NCBI GenBank assembly: GCA_034687125.1
Contig: JAQGBZ010000328.1
Coordinates: 1 to 64,000 of the forward strand
Length of the DNA stretch: 64,000 nt
Source of the DNA: Neelides folsomi
Taxonomy: Eukaryota > Arthropoda > Collembola > Neelipleona > Neelidae
Direction: 5' to 3'
The position numbers were made by a program, and so were the translations under genes. Below, piece by piece: positions 45,721-58,479 of this stretch. Below the pieces are notes generated by a model. It saw only the letters and a program-made list of their open reading frames with translations. It did not search any database and was not told the origin of the DNA. The number at the start of each line of letters is the position of its first letter. Position 1 is the stretch's first letter.

Positions 45721-48700
45721 AGATTCTAATTATGATGAGATAATGGGAATGATGACCTGGCTGAAATCTGCTAATTAATACAAATTGGTCGAGAATGGGA
45801 AAGAATTTTAATCCAAATCTTGGTCTCATGGCCCAATAAGTGAAATTATCACTCATCCTAATATATTATTAGTTTGCAATTTTTCAACTACACTCACATG
45901 TGTACAATACATCTGGATGAAGCCTCCGATAAGAGCTACTATTAATTCTTTAGTTCCGCCTAATTTTTTGAAAACTACTTCTGGCCTGTATATATGCCCA
46001 ATCAAAATATGATTAGTGATTAATATCATACATAAGCGCAAGTTTAAATGAATACGAAGAGTGTTTGTAAAATTATACCAAGTAATGCATTTCGAGCCTT
46101 TCTTATTTTTGAGAAACTTAATTTAAAGTTGAATCATCATCAATTTTAAACTGCCATTTTTTTAAGATTTACTTATATTTTGCAATGTATCTATCAATGT
46201 CAATGTAATATACTATTAAAAGTAATAATTGATTCCATTAACCTGAATTTATAAGTACTGTGCCGGTGGCCTGTGTGCAGTGTCAATGAAAATCGCTTAA
46301 TATGAACATAATACATATAACCAGAACCATTTATAATGAAATAACTTTTAACTAATGCTTTGTAGTATTGAATTCACTCTGTAATGCCTTTAACAAAATT
46401 GTTTAGGTGTCATATTTTCAGACTCAAAACTTGAGATTGGGACAATGTCGTTATCGTTAGTGATCATTAAAGATGCATTAACTTTGTCTAATAAATAAAT
46501 ATATGCAAACCCAATTAAAGGCTAAAAGGTCAAATGTAAATACCGTTATTGATTATTACCTTAATGAAAACATCAACATTTACCTTATTGTTGTACAGCA
46601 CAGGTAATAATTTAACAATGCTTAAGTATTTTGTAATACTTACACGCTGTGGCATTCATATATCATATTTTTTCTTTGGGACGATGATCATCCTGAATTC
46701 TGTTAAAAATTTCAGCTTGTATTAATTATTATTAATCATAACTTGAATGATATTATCATTTAACTTTTGAATTACAAATAGGGTATAATTTAATAAATAT
46801 CTTATTTCTGCAAAAATTTAATGCTTATTAGAGATACTCTTGTAAGATATTCCAAATGAATGTTCATACATTTTAAAGAAATGGTGTAATATAAGCCCAT
46901 TTAGAAATTTCTAATTTATGCACGCACCATCGTAATGTGAGCTCATCTTTTATCATCTCTAGCATGGCAATTCATCAGGGAAGACGAAAATGATAAAAAA
47001 TGCTTTCTTTTTGAAGTTGAGAAATGTGGAGCGGCACCTGAGTGTAAAAGTGAGTAGCATTAGGATCCGGTTAATAAAATCACCTAAAGACCAATGGTTT
47101 GGAATCGAGGGAAGAAAAGTGTGAAATGACGGCAGATAAGGTAGAATCTGCAAATGCGAAGCGGAGGAGAATACTAGTAATTAAGGTCCTTGGAGCGGAA
47201 CTATAGTAAATGTGTGTGACTAGCTCGGGGAATTGAAGGGATTCTTTCTCTTGTATACCCCCTGAATTATCATCAGATAATCATTCCCTTCTTCCTTCAT
47301 ACAAACGAACATGGAAGATGGGCAAGAATCGGTTTGAATAAAAAGAACTTCTCCGTCCTCCCACTCTGTATCTATAACGGAAGTGGGGTTCAAAGGAAAC
47401 GGCTACTTTTGCAAAACTTAAAAGCTCAACTTTACAAATTATAATAGTTTATCTCCATTCATGTCTTATTTAATGCAACAAATTACAACGTGAGCAAATG
47501 AGGAAAATGCATAGGAATATAAAATGTACTATTTATATTACATTACATAATAGAGAAATATAAGAAATGTTAACAACTCTTTCAGCTCATCAAAGCTATC
47601 GTAATAAATTTTGAGTATGTGAATACATTAGGTTTTAATTACTTGTACATTGTAAGCCGCAGCCCTTAAAAAGCTGTGAACTTGGAATACAATAAAACCG
47701 TGTGCTCTCGAATAAAAAATGCAACTAAAATTATTATTCTTTTTGTTTACGAATTTTTTATATGAGCAATATCTGTAAATTGCATAATGGCATATTTAAC
47801 TAAGCGTTTTTGTTCTTATCAGATATTTGTTTACTTTATGATTTATTTTATAGTCATAATACTCCCAATAAATCCGGTTTAATAAACATCAAAGAAAAAA
47901 TGATATAAATAATTATTAATTATTAGCAACTCTATTGTATATTATAGGTAGATTCTCGGGAAAAATCTGATCTGGAAAAAGTTTTTATTGCTTCAACTAT
48001 CCCAACAATAAATAATAACTTTATGACTCAATATAATTGTGATTCTATTCTAGCTTAATAAACGGGTTTGGTTCTCTGTGGGTCTTATTTTAAGTTAAAT
48101 AAGTAGTAATTAAATGTGCAGATTTTTATATTTTCCAGGATTTAACACGAATAGATGATTATTTAATAATTGACAATATGTAATTGATAAAACATGTTAT
48201 TCCAGACCGGAAATCATAGATCATCATTACACTATTGAACTCTTGACTGTTTAAATACAAAGTAGTTTGTAGTTTAAAGATTAGTGAAACTAGTGGTAGT
48301 ATCGTTGTATAATGTTATTTATTCGCAGAAGCCCCTATTGAATCATTAAAAATTTTTGTTGAAATGGCTGAATTGCGATCAAGTGGCGAGCCGACAGAAG
48401 TTGAAAAGTGGAGACTAGAAATCCCCGGAGGCTCCTTTTCTCGCCCTGAAACTCTTGTAGTGGATTCTCCGTCATTCCCTTCTTACATATGCATAATATG
48501 GAATATGAGCAAGATTGTACGAGTACTCGTACGATTCATGCAAATGCATGCCTATGGGTTATTAGTGGTCAGGTTTATGCTCGACTTTGGTCGAAATTGG
48601 CGCTCTGGCGATGATTCAAAGTAAATATGCCTTTAAATTATGAATATGAAGTAGGGTCGTAATCCTTTGGGTTGGAGCAACAAAGCTTTCAACCATCTCC

Positions 48701-51700
48701 AACTGTCTAACGAGAAATGAATTCAAAAAGTTTGAGGTGAAGGTCTTGGAGTAATGCGAGCGAGAGAGATGGAACTCGCCGATAAAATTCTTAATTACCA
48801 ATATTCTTTGAGAGCGACAGGAGTGGAGGATGAGAGTCTCGACCAAGTTTATGAGTCAAGATGAAATCGGTCCGCATTAGAAACCCAAACAATCAGTGTC
48901 GAACAAAGCGGACGTCTAAATGCCCTCTTTGATACACACGATTAATGAAGAACGGGGGAAGAGACTCCTCAAACTCATAGTTTCACTTTGGAAAAAAATG
49001 ATAACATTGACACCTTTAAGAATGGAACTCGGACGAGTGCCAGTCACGACTTCATTTATTTTTCAAACCATTTCATTTCCCTTCCGATCTCTTTGTCTTC
49101 TTTTCACGACTCGCCTTTTGGAGCAAAAAGATCCGATTGACTACCAAATTCCCATGTCAATACTTGTACGATTCGATCTACGTCCACCTCCGGGTTATTA
49201 AATGGCAAGAGAAGAGGAGTTAAAAGGAACGAGTATTCCCTCCATTGTGTTTGCTCAAGTTTGTAAGTGGCTTTGGACTCTCACACTCTCGCCGGCTTCC
49301 TTTGCCCCGTGCCAGAGCTCTGAAGAAGATCCGGGCTAATCAGAAGAATTAAGTTCCAAGGCTTCTCAAATGGACTCTCGTCAGAGGATTTAATAGCGTG
49401 CTCTTAATGTCTGTTCCACAGTCGATTAGGAACACGAGCCCGTGAGTACAGATAGGCATTTATGCGTGCGACTGTTCATCCACGGATAATACATTACCCA
49501 CACATTACTCATCTAAACCATATTCACGGGAAAGGAAAGTCTTCGTGTGCCGAGACGTGTTAAGAAAAGCTCGCGATTTTATGCCGCTTCAACACTTATC
49601 TTTTAAATGATTTCAAGATCTCTACTTCACACTTATGAGAGATATTAATTTCAATCCAGAGTCTATCATTATTTAACTCTTATCTCACCAATCTCTTATA
49701 AAAACTATTGTATAAACTAGTAGTACATTTACTTTAATAATGTAAGAGTAATGTCGTACATAATATCGTATTTTTGTTATATTCAGGAAATTGTTATAAA
49801 CAAATATATTCAATTGTTGTATTTATATAAAATAATTTTGGACGTATTGAAATACAAAAAATTACTATATAAAACAACTTCATCAAATGGGCAATATGTT
49901 ACATATCATCTCAACATATGATACATATTATGTGTAATTAAGAATTTGAATTGATTTCTTTAAGGAATTTGTATAATCTCAAAGGTGCTTCACATTTGAC
50001 ATGAATGTATGTTATTTGATAGGAAATGCACTTTCCCGTTTATGTAATAACAATTTTGCCCAAGATGCAAAAACGCATTACAATAATATAAATTATACCA
50101 TTTTATCTTATTTCTCAAGTACAAAAGAATTTGGTGTTAACTAACTTTTATAAAGTTTAATGGCCGACATTTTACTCGCTATATTGTAAAGTGTGGATCA
50201 CTCTGATCCTGATCATGTCTAGACTCTCAAAGTCTCAACACTCAAACCTTTGATCAAGAAAATGAGATAAAAATACAAGAAAAATCTCCAATCTCTCAAT
50301 TCAATCTTTGTGCTAATCAGACCCATGTTTTGAATTTTCGCTTTAACAATGAAACATGAGTGCAAGATAGAGAATACCTATCTACACTTTGATCGATGTA
50401 AATAAGTAACTAAATACTAGCCCTAAACCTTAATCAAGTAAACTTGCTTATTATATCAATGAAAAAATTTCAGAATGGAATGTTTTTCGTTACAAATGTA
50501 TCCCCAAATTAGCATACCTTTGAGCCTTTATTCTTATGAAATTCCTATGTCAGAAGGTTTTCTTGAGTTTAGCACACCTTTTAATGCAAGAAATGGAATT
50601 TATCATTCACATATTAGATCTTACAATGCCAGGATTTAGTGAATTTTGGACAAATTCCAAATCAATTGAAATTAATTAAAACCTTAAAGATGGCTTTGAA
50701 ATAATATTTATAGCGGTGCTTAAATATTACGGTTTGGAAAATCTGTATATAATTAATATGTGTGTAATATCAAAAAATAGTGTATATAGAGTATTACTAA
50801 TTATTTATTTTTTATTTCGTCTCTCTTAATCAACCTTGTAACTTGTCGTTAGCATGCAATCGATACTTACTCTATGGTATATAAAAATACATAATAATAT
50901 TATCATATTTTCTAATACATTTAACTGATCCCTTTACTGATATTTCAAAATTGGTCCCTACGCGTAAATCGGTGGTAGGGCTATACTATTAAAAATATTC
51001 CTAATACCCTATATACAGATTCAATCTGTATGGGTACATGGAGTAAATGTATTCCATAAAGTCATTTATTCCTTGATTACGTGGTTAATGTAAAGCATAG
51101 AAAGAATCCCTTTGAGGATATGTAGCGAAAAGGTGGAAGCTTGTAGATTTAGCTACGGTATGACGAGAGTGACGATGAGATTCTTGGAGATGAGTGTTCA
51201 AAGAGTGAATAAGGTGGCAATGGTCTCATCCCGTCTGAGTCGGATAGGCAGACAATGGGAGGATGAGGAACTTGTGGGCTCTGAGCTCCTTCTATTCTCC
51301 TCCTCTCCGCCGTGAAAAGGTTAAAAGAAATTCTTCGTCTCGGACTCTTCTATGGGATGCTCAATGCAGTAGCCAGATTTGTGGGAAGCCACCAAGTTAA
51401 GCGTCAAGGGGTGCAAAATAAAAATACCTCCGGGAGAACGATAAAAAATGTCTTCGAAAGAAATCACTTGATGAGCATGGGCCCAGCCTCCGACTCTCCT
51501 ATATGGAATTAATAAACAATTCCATGGCCCTCCGCATCACTCCCGAAACGCGAGGAGAAACCGTGAAATTTCCTCCAATTCACGCACTCTTCCCCTCCTA
51601 GCTGATTGAAGAAAAAACGAATTTTTATGAATTACTAATTATTAATTGAACATAATTGGATAATCAATAGTTGTTCAAAATATGCAATTAGCTTCTTATT

Positions 51701-53650
51701 TTACGCCTATTTGGGCCCTTCGGCCCAGCATAAATTAAACTAAAATATGCGCTAATGAAACTACTAGCTAACTAACTTAAACTATCATTACTCCATGTTT
51801 TTATCTCTTCTTTCTTTATAATAATTAATTCTCATGTTATTCCATATTTATATCACATGCACAATGTTCATTCATGAAAAGTCTTTATTGTTGGAATTAT
51901 CAGAGTTAGTTATAGGGAAGATAAGTAATATCATAGAAATTGCAATTGAAAGAAATATTGGTTTTTGTGTCTGATGTTGAATAACGCTGCAAACTACAAA
52001 GATATAATAAAAGGACGCATACTATGAGTAAACTTTGTAATTTAGATCACACTTGATTCAACAGGTTCACCACGAGCACAAAATTAAAGTAAATACATAA
52101 TATGTATTCAATCAATTTCAGTATAAACTTCTGTTTTATGTCCTTAATACCTACCTTATTTTATTCATGTTGCAATGTACAGGTACATTATGCAAATATT
52201 ATATAAGGTGTATCCTTACAGAAGGCTTTCTATCGAGCAAAGATTTCTTTCCAATTTGCATTTTTATCATCAACAAATTGAATTAAATTATAAGTTAAAT
52301 TAAGTAAAATAATTTTAAAATCAATTCCTCGGCTAATATAATCCTAAACCCCGTTTGGCAAAATTGTATTTGACCTGAGTGAATTTGTTAAGTGTGCATA
52401 AAGTATAGATATAATCCTCATAATCATGTGTACAACAATGGTTTATGGATGTAAGGGATGTTCGTTTAAATGCAAAGTTTCAGCATGGACACGTTCTTGG
52501 AGGAAAGTTGAAATGGCAAAACAATAAGATTCAGCCTGTAATTTGAGTCAAGTCAGTAAATTTTTCAAGACATTAATGAAATAGAATTCGCCTATTCGAG
52601 CAACAAGTACAGATAGGAGTTAAAACACAAGAAAAGGCATTCAAATAACTAATATGTAATTCAAGTAGAGTGAGCATTTTTTCAAATCAAGTAATTTCAC
52701 TAGCAGAGTCACAGCAGGTATGATAATTGGTTGAAAGACGGGTGAAGTGCATAAGATAAATTACAGGTAATGCATTAATAAATTATACAAACGATGGAAC
52801 TCTGTGTGAGTTTAATGTAATACGCCTATTCGAATTATGAGACCAAGGAGGTAAAACAATTCACATCCGTTTATACATTTAGTCCTACCGCGAACCTCAG
52901 ATAAAATCAATTAATTTCTCATGTATACCTTTCTTCCTATGCATATTTAACTTCCAATGATTCTATAAAATTCCTGCTTTGATGGATTATTACTTTTAAG
53001 TCTTCTGAACACAGACATTCACCCGAACACTCGTTTTATTGACGGTGGCAATTGAAACTGGAAAAAGATTAAAAAGGAGCAGACGAACTCCCAACGTCCT
53101 AGTGTAAATCACACATAGAAAAGTATCTTACATGGATTGAGAGGTATGTCTATGGCTTGTCATAGGGAATTCGAGGAATTAAATGGCGAAGAATCTTATT
53201 TGAAAGATTGTAAAGTTCTTGAATTATCATAAAAGGGTTACATAAAAAGACCGGCTTTCTGCATAAAAATTAGCCACAATGTGGAAGTTCTAAGTAAAAT
53301 GAGTTTGACAAGAGTGAGGATGAGTGCCAAATTGTTTTATTGTAAGAGATTATATTTTTAATCAAACCAAGTAATTTAAATCTTTAATAATGTATCGAAT
53401 AAGAACTTAATTTCATTTTGACTATTAAATACTTACATTAAATAAGGCTCAGGATATTTAATATTTATACTATTTTCTCAAATGATATTTCCTTTCGAGT
53501 TTAACTGGAGGAAAATAATAAAATGGCTTACCATTTATTCTCCCAGCTTGTTTTATAGTTCAACATTCTTGACATATCTCACACGAGTTGGAATGATTTA
53601 ATGTGAAAAGACCAATTTTTAATTTAAAGACTTTTCCATTAAACTTTTAA
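45721..53650. other. Long gene-free region with alternating composition
   Basis: AT-rich stretches alternate with more balanced blocks (about 47220-47400, 48360-49600 and 51090-51620). The blocks contain open frames of 60-93 codons, for example at 48364-48624 and 48920-49201 on the + strand. Their translations show no domain, no conserved motif and no flanking splice pattern that I can defend. No tRNA, rRNA or transposon ends were seen. Confidence 0.45.
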
Positions 53651-56600
53651 AAAATGTGAGAAATCCGTCTGAGAAGTGAGAAGAGTTAAAGGTGAATGGG
53701 CAGTAAAATTATCTAAAAGGAGATCGAAAATGAGTTTCTGTGGAGGGATAAATGAGAAGAAGAGCCAGCGAGTGAGGAACACTGATTGGCAAGGATTGAA
53801 AATGGCTTATTGGTTCTGGTCCCCTATTGCAATAATACGAGAGTATGAGGTTGCGGAGGCAAAGTAAATTAATTAAGAGTCCCTTACTCAGAATCGATGC
53901 CGGTGAGGAGGTTAAGCCGGTATTTGTTAAGGGAGTGGATGAAACTTTCAACTTCACTGGGACAGAGTGAGACTGAACTGAAGACAAATAAAGGTAGTCA
54001 GACAGGTAAGAGAAAGATATGGAGATGGCGAGGCTTTGGCTCAAACTGCCTCTTCCCCTCTCTCATCCTTGGTGGAGTACAAAAAGCCCTGCTGGAACGA
54101 GTGAAAAGAGTGGAGGACGTGCAAAGTGGATGGATGAGCTCAGGATCCCATGCATGACCAAGTGTAAGCTCAACTGGCCCAGGGCAATCAGCCTCTTTTT
54201 TTATCATTTATCCCAGAATCTTTGCATAAGGAACTCTCCATTCTTCCTTTCATCAAATGTCCTCAAATCGAGACAGTCTCAAATTAGCCAGTGAACCAAG
54301 GACCAGACCAATTCCGAATTCCACCTCTGTGAAAAAACGAAGATTCACCCTTCTAGGATCTACTCTTGAATTTCAATGAAGCGAAGAGCCCTCTCAAACC
54401 TCAGCCTTTTTATCTCTCACTTCTGCACCATCACATCAAATTTGGGGATCTTTTCCCTTCAGTTAGAATATTCGGCCGCCAAGAGGAATAAAATCTTCCC
54501 TGGTTATTGATTCACCCTGCCAGTCATCCCTTCCAGATATACGAACAATCCGCACATGGTAAATTCCCTGAATTGAGCAATTAAACCCAAAGACTCCAAT
54601 TGTTCAAAACCACAAACAGATCAAGACGGTCTTGAGTACTGTTCGACACTGCTTTCAATACGTCTGTGAAGACTTTATTTACAATTCCAACCTTTGGTTT
54701 CAATCCTTTAAAGAGATCTGATTTATCTCATCATCATTCTGGCCGATTATCTGCATATAAAGCCCGTTTGTAGTGGGGATAAACGCAGTCTCATTGGCAG
54801 GGTTCTCTTTTCATTCATTGCTCTATTTTTAGATACAGGTGTGTGTCGTTGTCAGAGATAGTAGAATATTGTCTATTTATATAAGTACCATATTATATAC
54901 TTTTACCAGTAGAAATATTCGTATTTTATTTTTATTGCAATGATTTTATAGTAAAAGACGGTAAACTCGAGGTTCAACACTTCTTAAATCAAAGCTGTAT
55001 AAATGAGGCTCTTACATTTAGTGATTTGAGTGCAATTCAAACTCGGATTGTGTACAGTGTACAGAAACGGAAAAAGTTGAGCCGACTCTACTACAATATT
55101 ATTTATGTAAATATTTCTATTTTATTCCTCATTTGGAATCCATCATTTTGACTGATTACGAGAATTAATCCCGTGTCTATTATACGCGAAAGTATTCAAT
55201 ATTAGTCGGATTATTAGGGTTGAGTAATGTACTATTATGTTAATTGTTCATCTTTGATTGTTTTATATTATAGTGAGTGAGTATTTAAGACCAAGCCACC
55301 TACAGGGATCCTCCTTTGACTCGTGATGATAATGAATGCTTAATTAAGGAAACTCGTATATCTGGGAGTATAATGAGGACTTGGGTTCAAGAATTTCGCG
55401 TGTGTTTGGAAAGAAATTTTTGGTTATCTTCAATCGGACCTCGAGAAAAACAAATGTAGCGTTGAAGTAGCTTGAATAAATATATTTATTTTTTTCCTAG
55501 TTAAATGGCGAATAAAAATTGTGGATGGGAAGGTTGGGCAGGCCGGGACAGATGACAATGAGGCTAAAGCACTTGATAAATGTACCGAGAGGAATAGGGA
55601 GGAAATCTACATATTTCAAGTCATGTTTTTCTGGAATCGGAATGATACATGTGTGTTAAAATTGCAGCTTCACAGCTCGCTTTTTCAACGCATGAATTTA
55701 TTTGCATACATTGAACGCGGAGATACTCTCATTCTTCTGAGCTGGGCAAGCATTAGCATTTCCAGTGTTTTAATTTTTAAATACAACTTTCCTCCCTTGT
55801 TCGAAGAAGCTTTTCTCGCTAGATTAAATTCCAATTTAATAGTTTTTTTAATTAAGTATATTTTGATGTTTTTGCCTCCCCTTTTACATGAATGACTTCA
55901 TAGTCATTTTAATCACTATGTAATAGGTTGCTAACTACATCGTAATTTTATGGCTTGGTTAGCAGCTTTATGTGACATACCTGCATTTTGGACATAATAA
56001 TGCAATTTAATCAAAATGCCAAGATAATAGATACATTAGGTATAGGTATACATACTTACTACTAAAATTGTAAATATTAGTACATCCATTAATTTAGTAT
56101 TCCGTCCCTGGTATAAACTTGGTTAATGCTCAACAACACAATACTTCAGTATTTATTTACATAGACTACATAAGCCATCGAAGATCTTGTAGAGTTATAT
56201 GTTTTTATCACAATGTTCTTCCAATTCATGATTTACAATTTAATAATACCAAATGGAAAAGAAAAGAGTTTGCTTAAATAGGCGGATGAGTAGTAGTAGT
56301 AATACAAGAATCGTCGAATAAACTTTTATTTGATATCGAATTTGAAAAAGTTTTAAAATGGTTTATTGAATTGGTTCCGAGTATTTCAAAATTTTCATCA
56401 CACGATTTTAATTCAGACTGAATTATTTAATTTGGCAGGAATAATTGAAGCTATTATGGACATTCGGGGAAATTGGTCCTTTGAAATCTTTCTTGGAAGG
56501 CTAACTTTTTCTTTTATTCCTTAAATTCTCTCGGTCGTGTCATGACTCTCCTTATTTCTTAAGATAATAAATTCTCTTCATTGTTTTTACTCATTGAACT

Positions 56601-57540
56601 CGAGTTAAAGCATAAGTAAATGCTTATCAAAAAGGTACAAATGTAGTTTTACTATTTATCTTGCCCAAAAGGTATAACCTTTTATTTTTGTAAAGGGTCT
56701 GTTTGGAATCATTACAAGGTAAGGGTTTCTATTTATTATACTATTCTGCTCGTTTATACTCTAAATAAATCCTGGTTTTTTTTAATTAAGGGATTTTTAA
56801 TCCAACTAATATTTATAATGACAAAAGACAAAAATATTATAACATGAATTAAATATTAAACATTAAACATCAAGCTGAACTTTTTTAATTATTGATAGAG
56901 ACAAAAGTGCAGCCCATGCCTTATTCATTTATTAATAAATAAATACTGCATACTGTTCTACTTACACTTACACTTTAGTCCTTACATCTGTACTTTATAG
57001 GTACATACATGGGTCAACACTATTAGGTCTGAATTTGCTCGATAAATTCATCAGGTTGTACCATAGAGTAGCTGTAGGTATTATGTAAAATTTGTATAAA
57101 AATCCTAATTATTTTATTATAAACGGAATTATATAAATTAATGTACCATATTCCCTCTTCAATTGAGGTCTCCGACGTATAATTACGCTTTTCTCAATAA
57201 ATGAAATGAGTATTGAATTCACTGACCTATCCAAAGCTAAACATGTTAAGCATCTTCAAGCATAAATTACACCTATCATTCACTGTATTAAAAAAGCTGG
57301 CCAAAATTACTCTATGTTCACGCTCTAACTTCACTTATTATTGCTCTCAATTTGTAGAAACTTTGTGAACCATTTGAACCTAAAATTGTATGTTATCATT
57401 TCTTAATCATTAAGATACTTTTTTCATAAACATCCTTTTCTTTGAATTGCCGACTACTATAGTACATATATTGCAACTTGTTTTATATTGAACTTAAGCG
57501 GGTTCTTATTCCCTCTTTTTAAAACTTTCACGTAGTGGAA
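53651..57540. other. Gene-free region, balanced block followed by AT-rich DNA
   Basis: A balanced block at about 53650-54800 holds several overlapping open frames on both strands, a pattern more typical of non-coding balanced DNA than of one gene. The rest is AT-rich. An open frame at 55521-55895 (+, up to 124 codons) lacks any recognisable similarity. Confidence 0.4.
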
Positions 57541-57854
57541 AGTTTATCAGTGGGATCTTTTAAATGTTCAAAGGAAGACAAATTGTTGAGAGATCCCTGT
57601 TTGCAAAACATACCAATTCTTGGCCAAGAGAAACCCCTTTGTTGCAGCGAAGTATTTATTCTCTTCGTAAAGAGAAACTGGAAGGAAGTGGGTTTATGAA
57701 ATTCGTTTAATTGGCTTCTGGCTAAGGAAGATGGTAATTGATGAGAGCGAGGTGAGGGGAAGGTAAATGCTTATGGACGGATCTTTGATATGGATGGTAG
57801 CTGTCAGAATATATGAAATGCGTGGGACAGAGTCAATTAGTGAAATCATCACGT

Positions 57855-57955
57855 CACTCACGCGTAACCACTTCATTCCGCGGCCCGCCGGAACGTCGGC
57901 CACCAAGGGAACCAACGACTCCTTTTACGGTCCTCCGACAGAAGAAGGCTCGGCA
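57855..57955. other. Small CpG-rich island
   Basis: About 100 bp is markedly richer in G, C and CpG than anything nearby in this AT-rich window. On the + strand it ends at a donor-like GGCA|GTAAGA and reads RPAGTSATKGTNDSFYGPP. On the minus strand it is also open and ends at a donor-like ACGC|GTGAGT. It could be an exon edge or a regulatory element; the strand is undecided. Confidence 0.3.
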
Positions 57956-58479
57956 GTAAGAACCCAATTACAGGTCCAGTTTTCCCTCCTCCTCCCTCCT
58001 TCGCGTAATTGTATTAAGAGTCCACCTAATTCTGTCTCCCTTTTATGAGTAATGAGTGGAAGACATAAATCAATTCCTTCCACTAGCCAATTCCTATCCC
58101 TCACTCCATGGCCAACCTTTTCACATAGGCCCTCATTGCAAATAAATAGGCTTGTAATGACACCACTTCATTATCCCTTCTTCCCACTACTGTGCCGAGC
58201 TCTCCAGAGGAAAAACACGCCATAAATTCATTTTGTCACATTATCACTCTCTGACCATGTAATGACTACTGATGGGTTGCTAATTTATTTGGACCTTTCT
58301 TCTTGTCACAAGAACAAGGATATTCACATCCATGAATTGAGAGCATCGGCCGTAAAAGCCGAGGCGCCTTTGTTGGCAGCCAAATCTCTCTCCAAATCCT
58401 GTCCTTGTCAAAGGCTTGCTTTTAATACCCCGCACATAACTCCGGCCGTGCCGGTCAGAGTTTAAGTACAACTGTAGAT

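Noticed and set aside
55521-55895. 124-codon plus-strand open frame
   Set aside because: It has a non-ATG start, no splice context I can defend and no similarity; a length of this order can occur by chance.
57874-57960. Minus-strand translation containing CRAFFCRRTVKG, resembling the P-box of nuclear receptors
   Set aside because: The upstream zinc-finger half (CxVCGD...CE) is absent, spacing after the P-box does not fit, and an extra Cys interrupts the motif. It is best explained as coincidence in a GC-rich patch.
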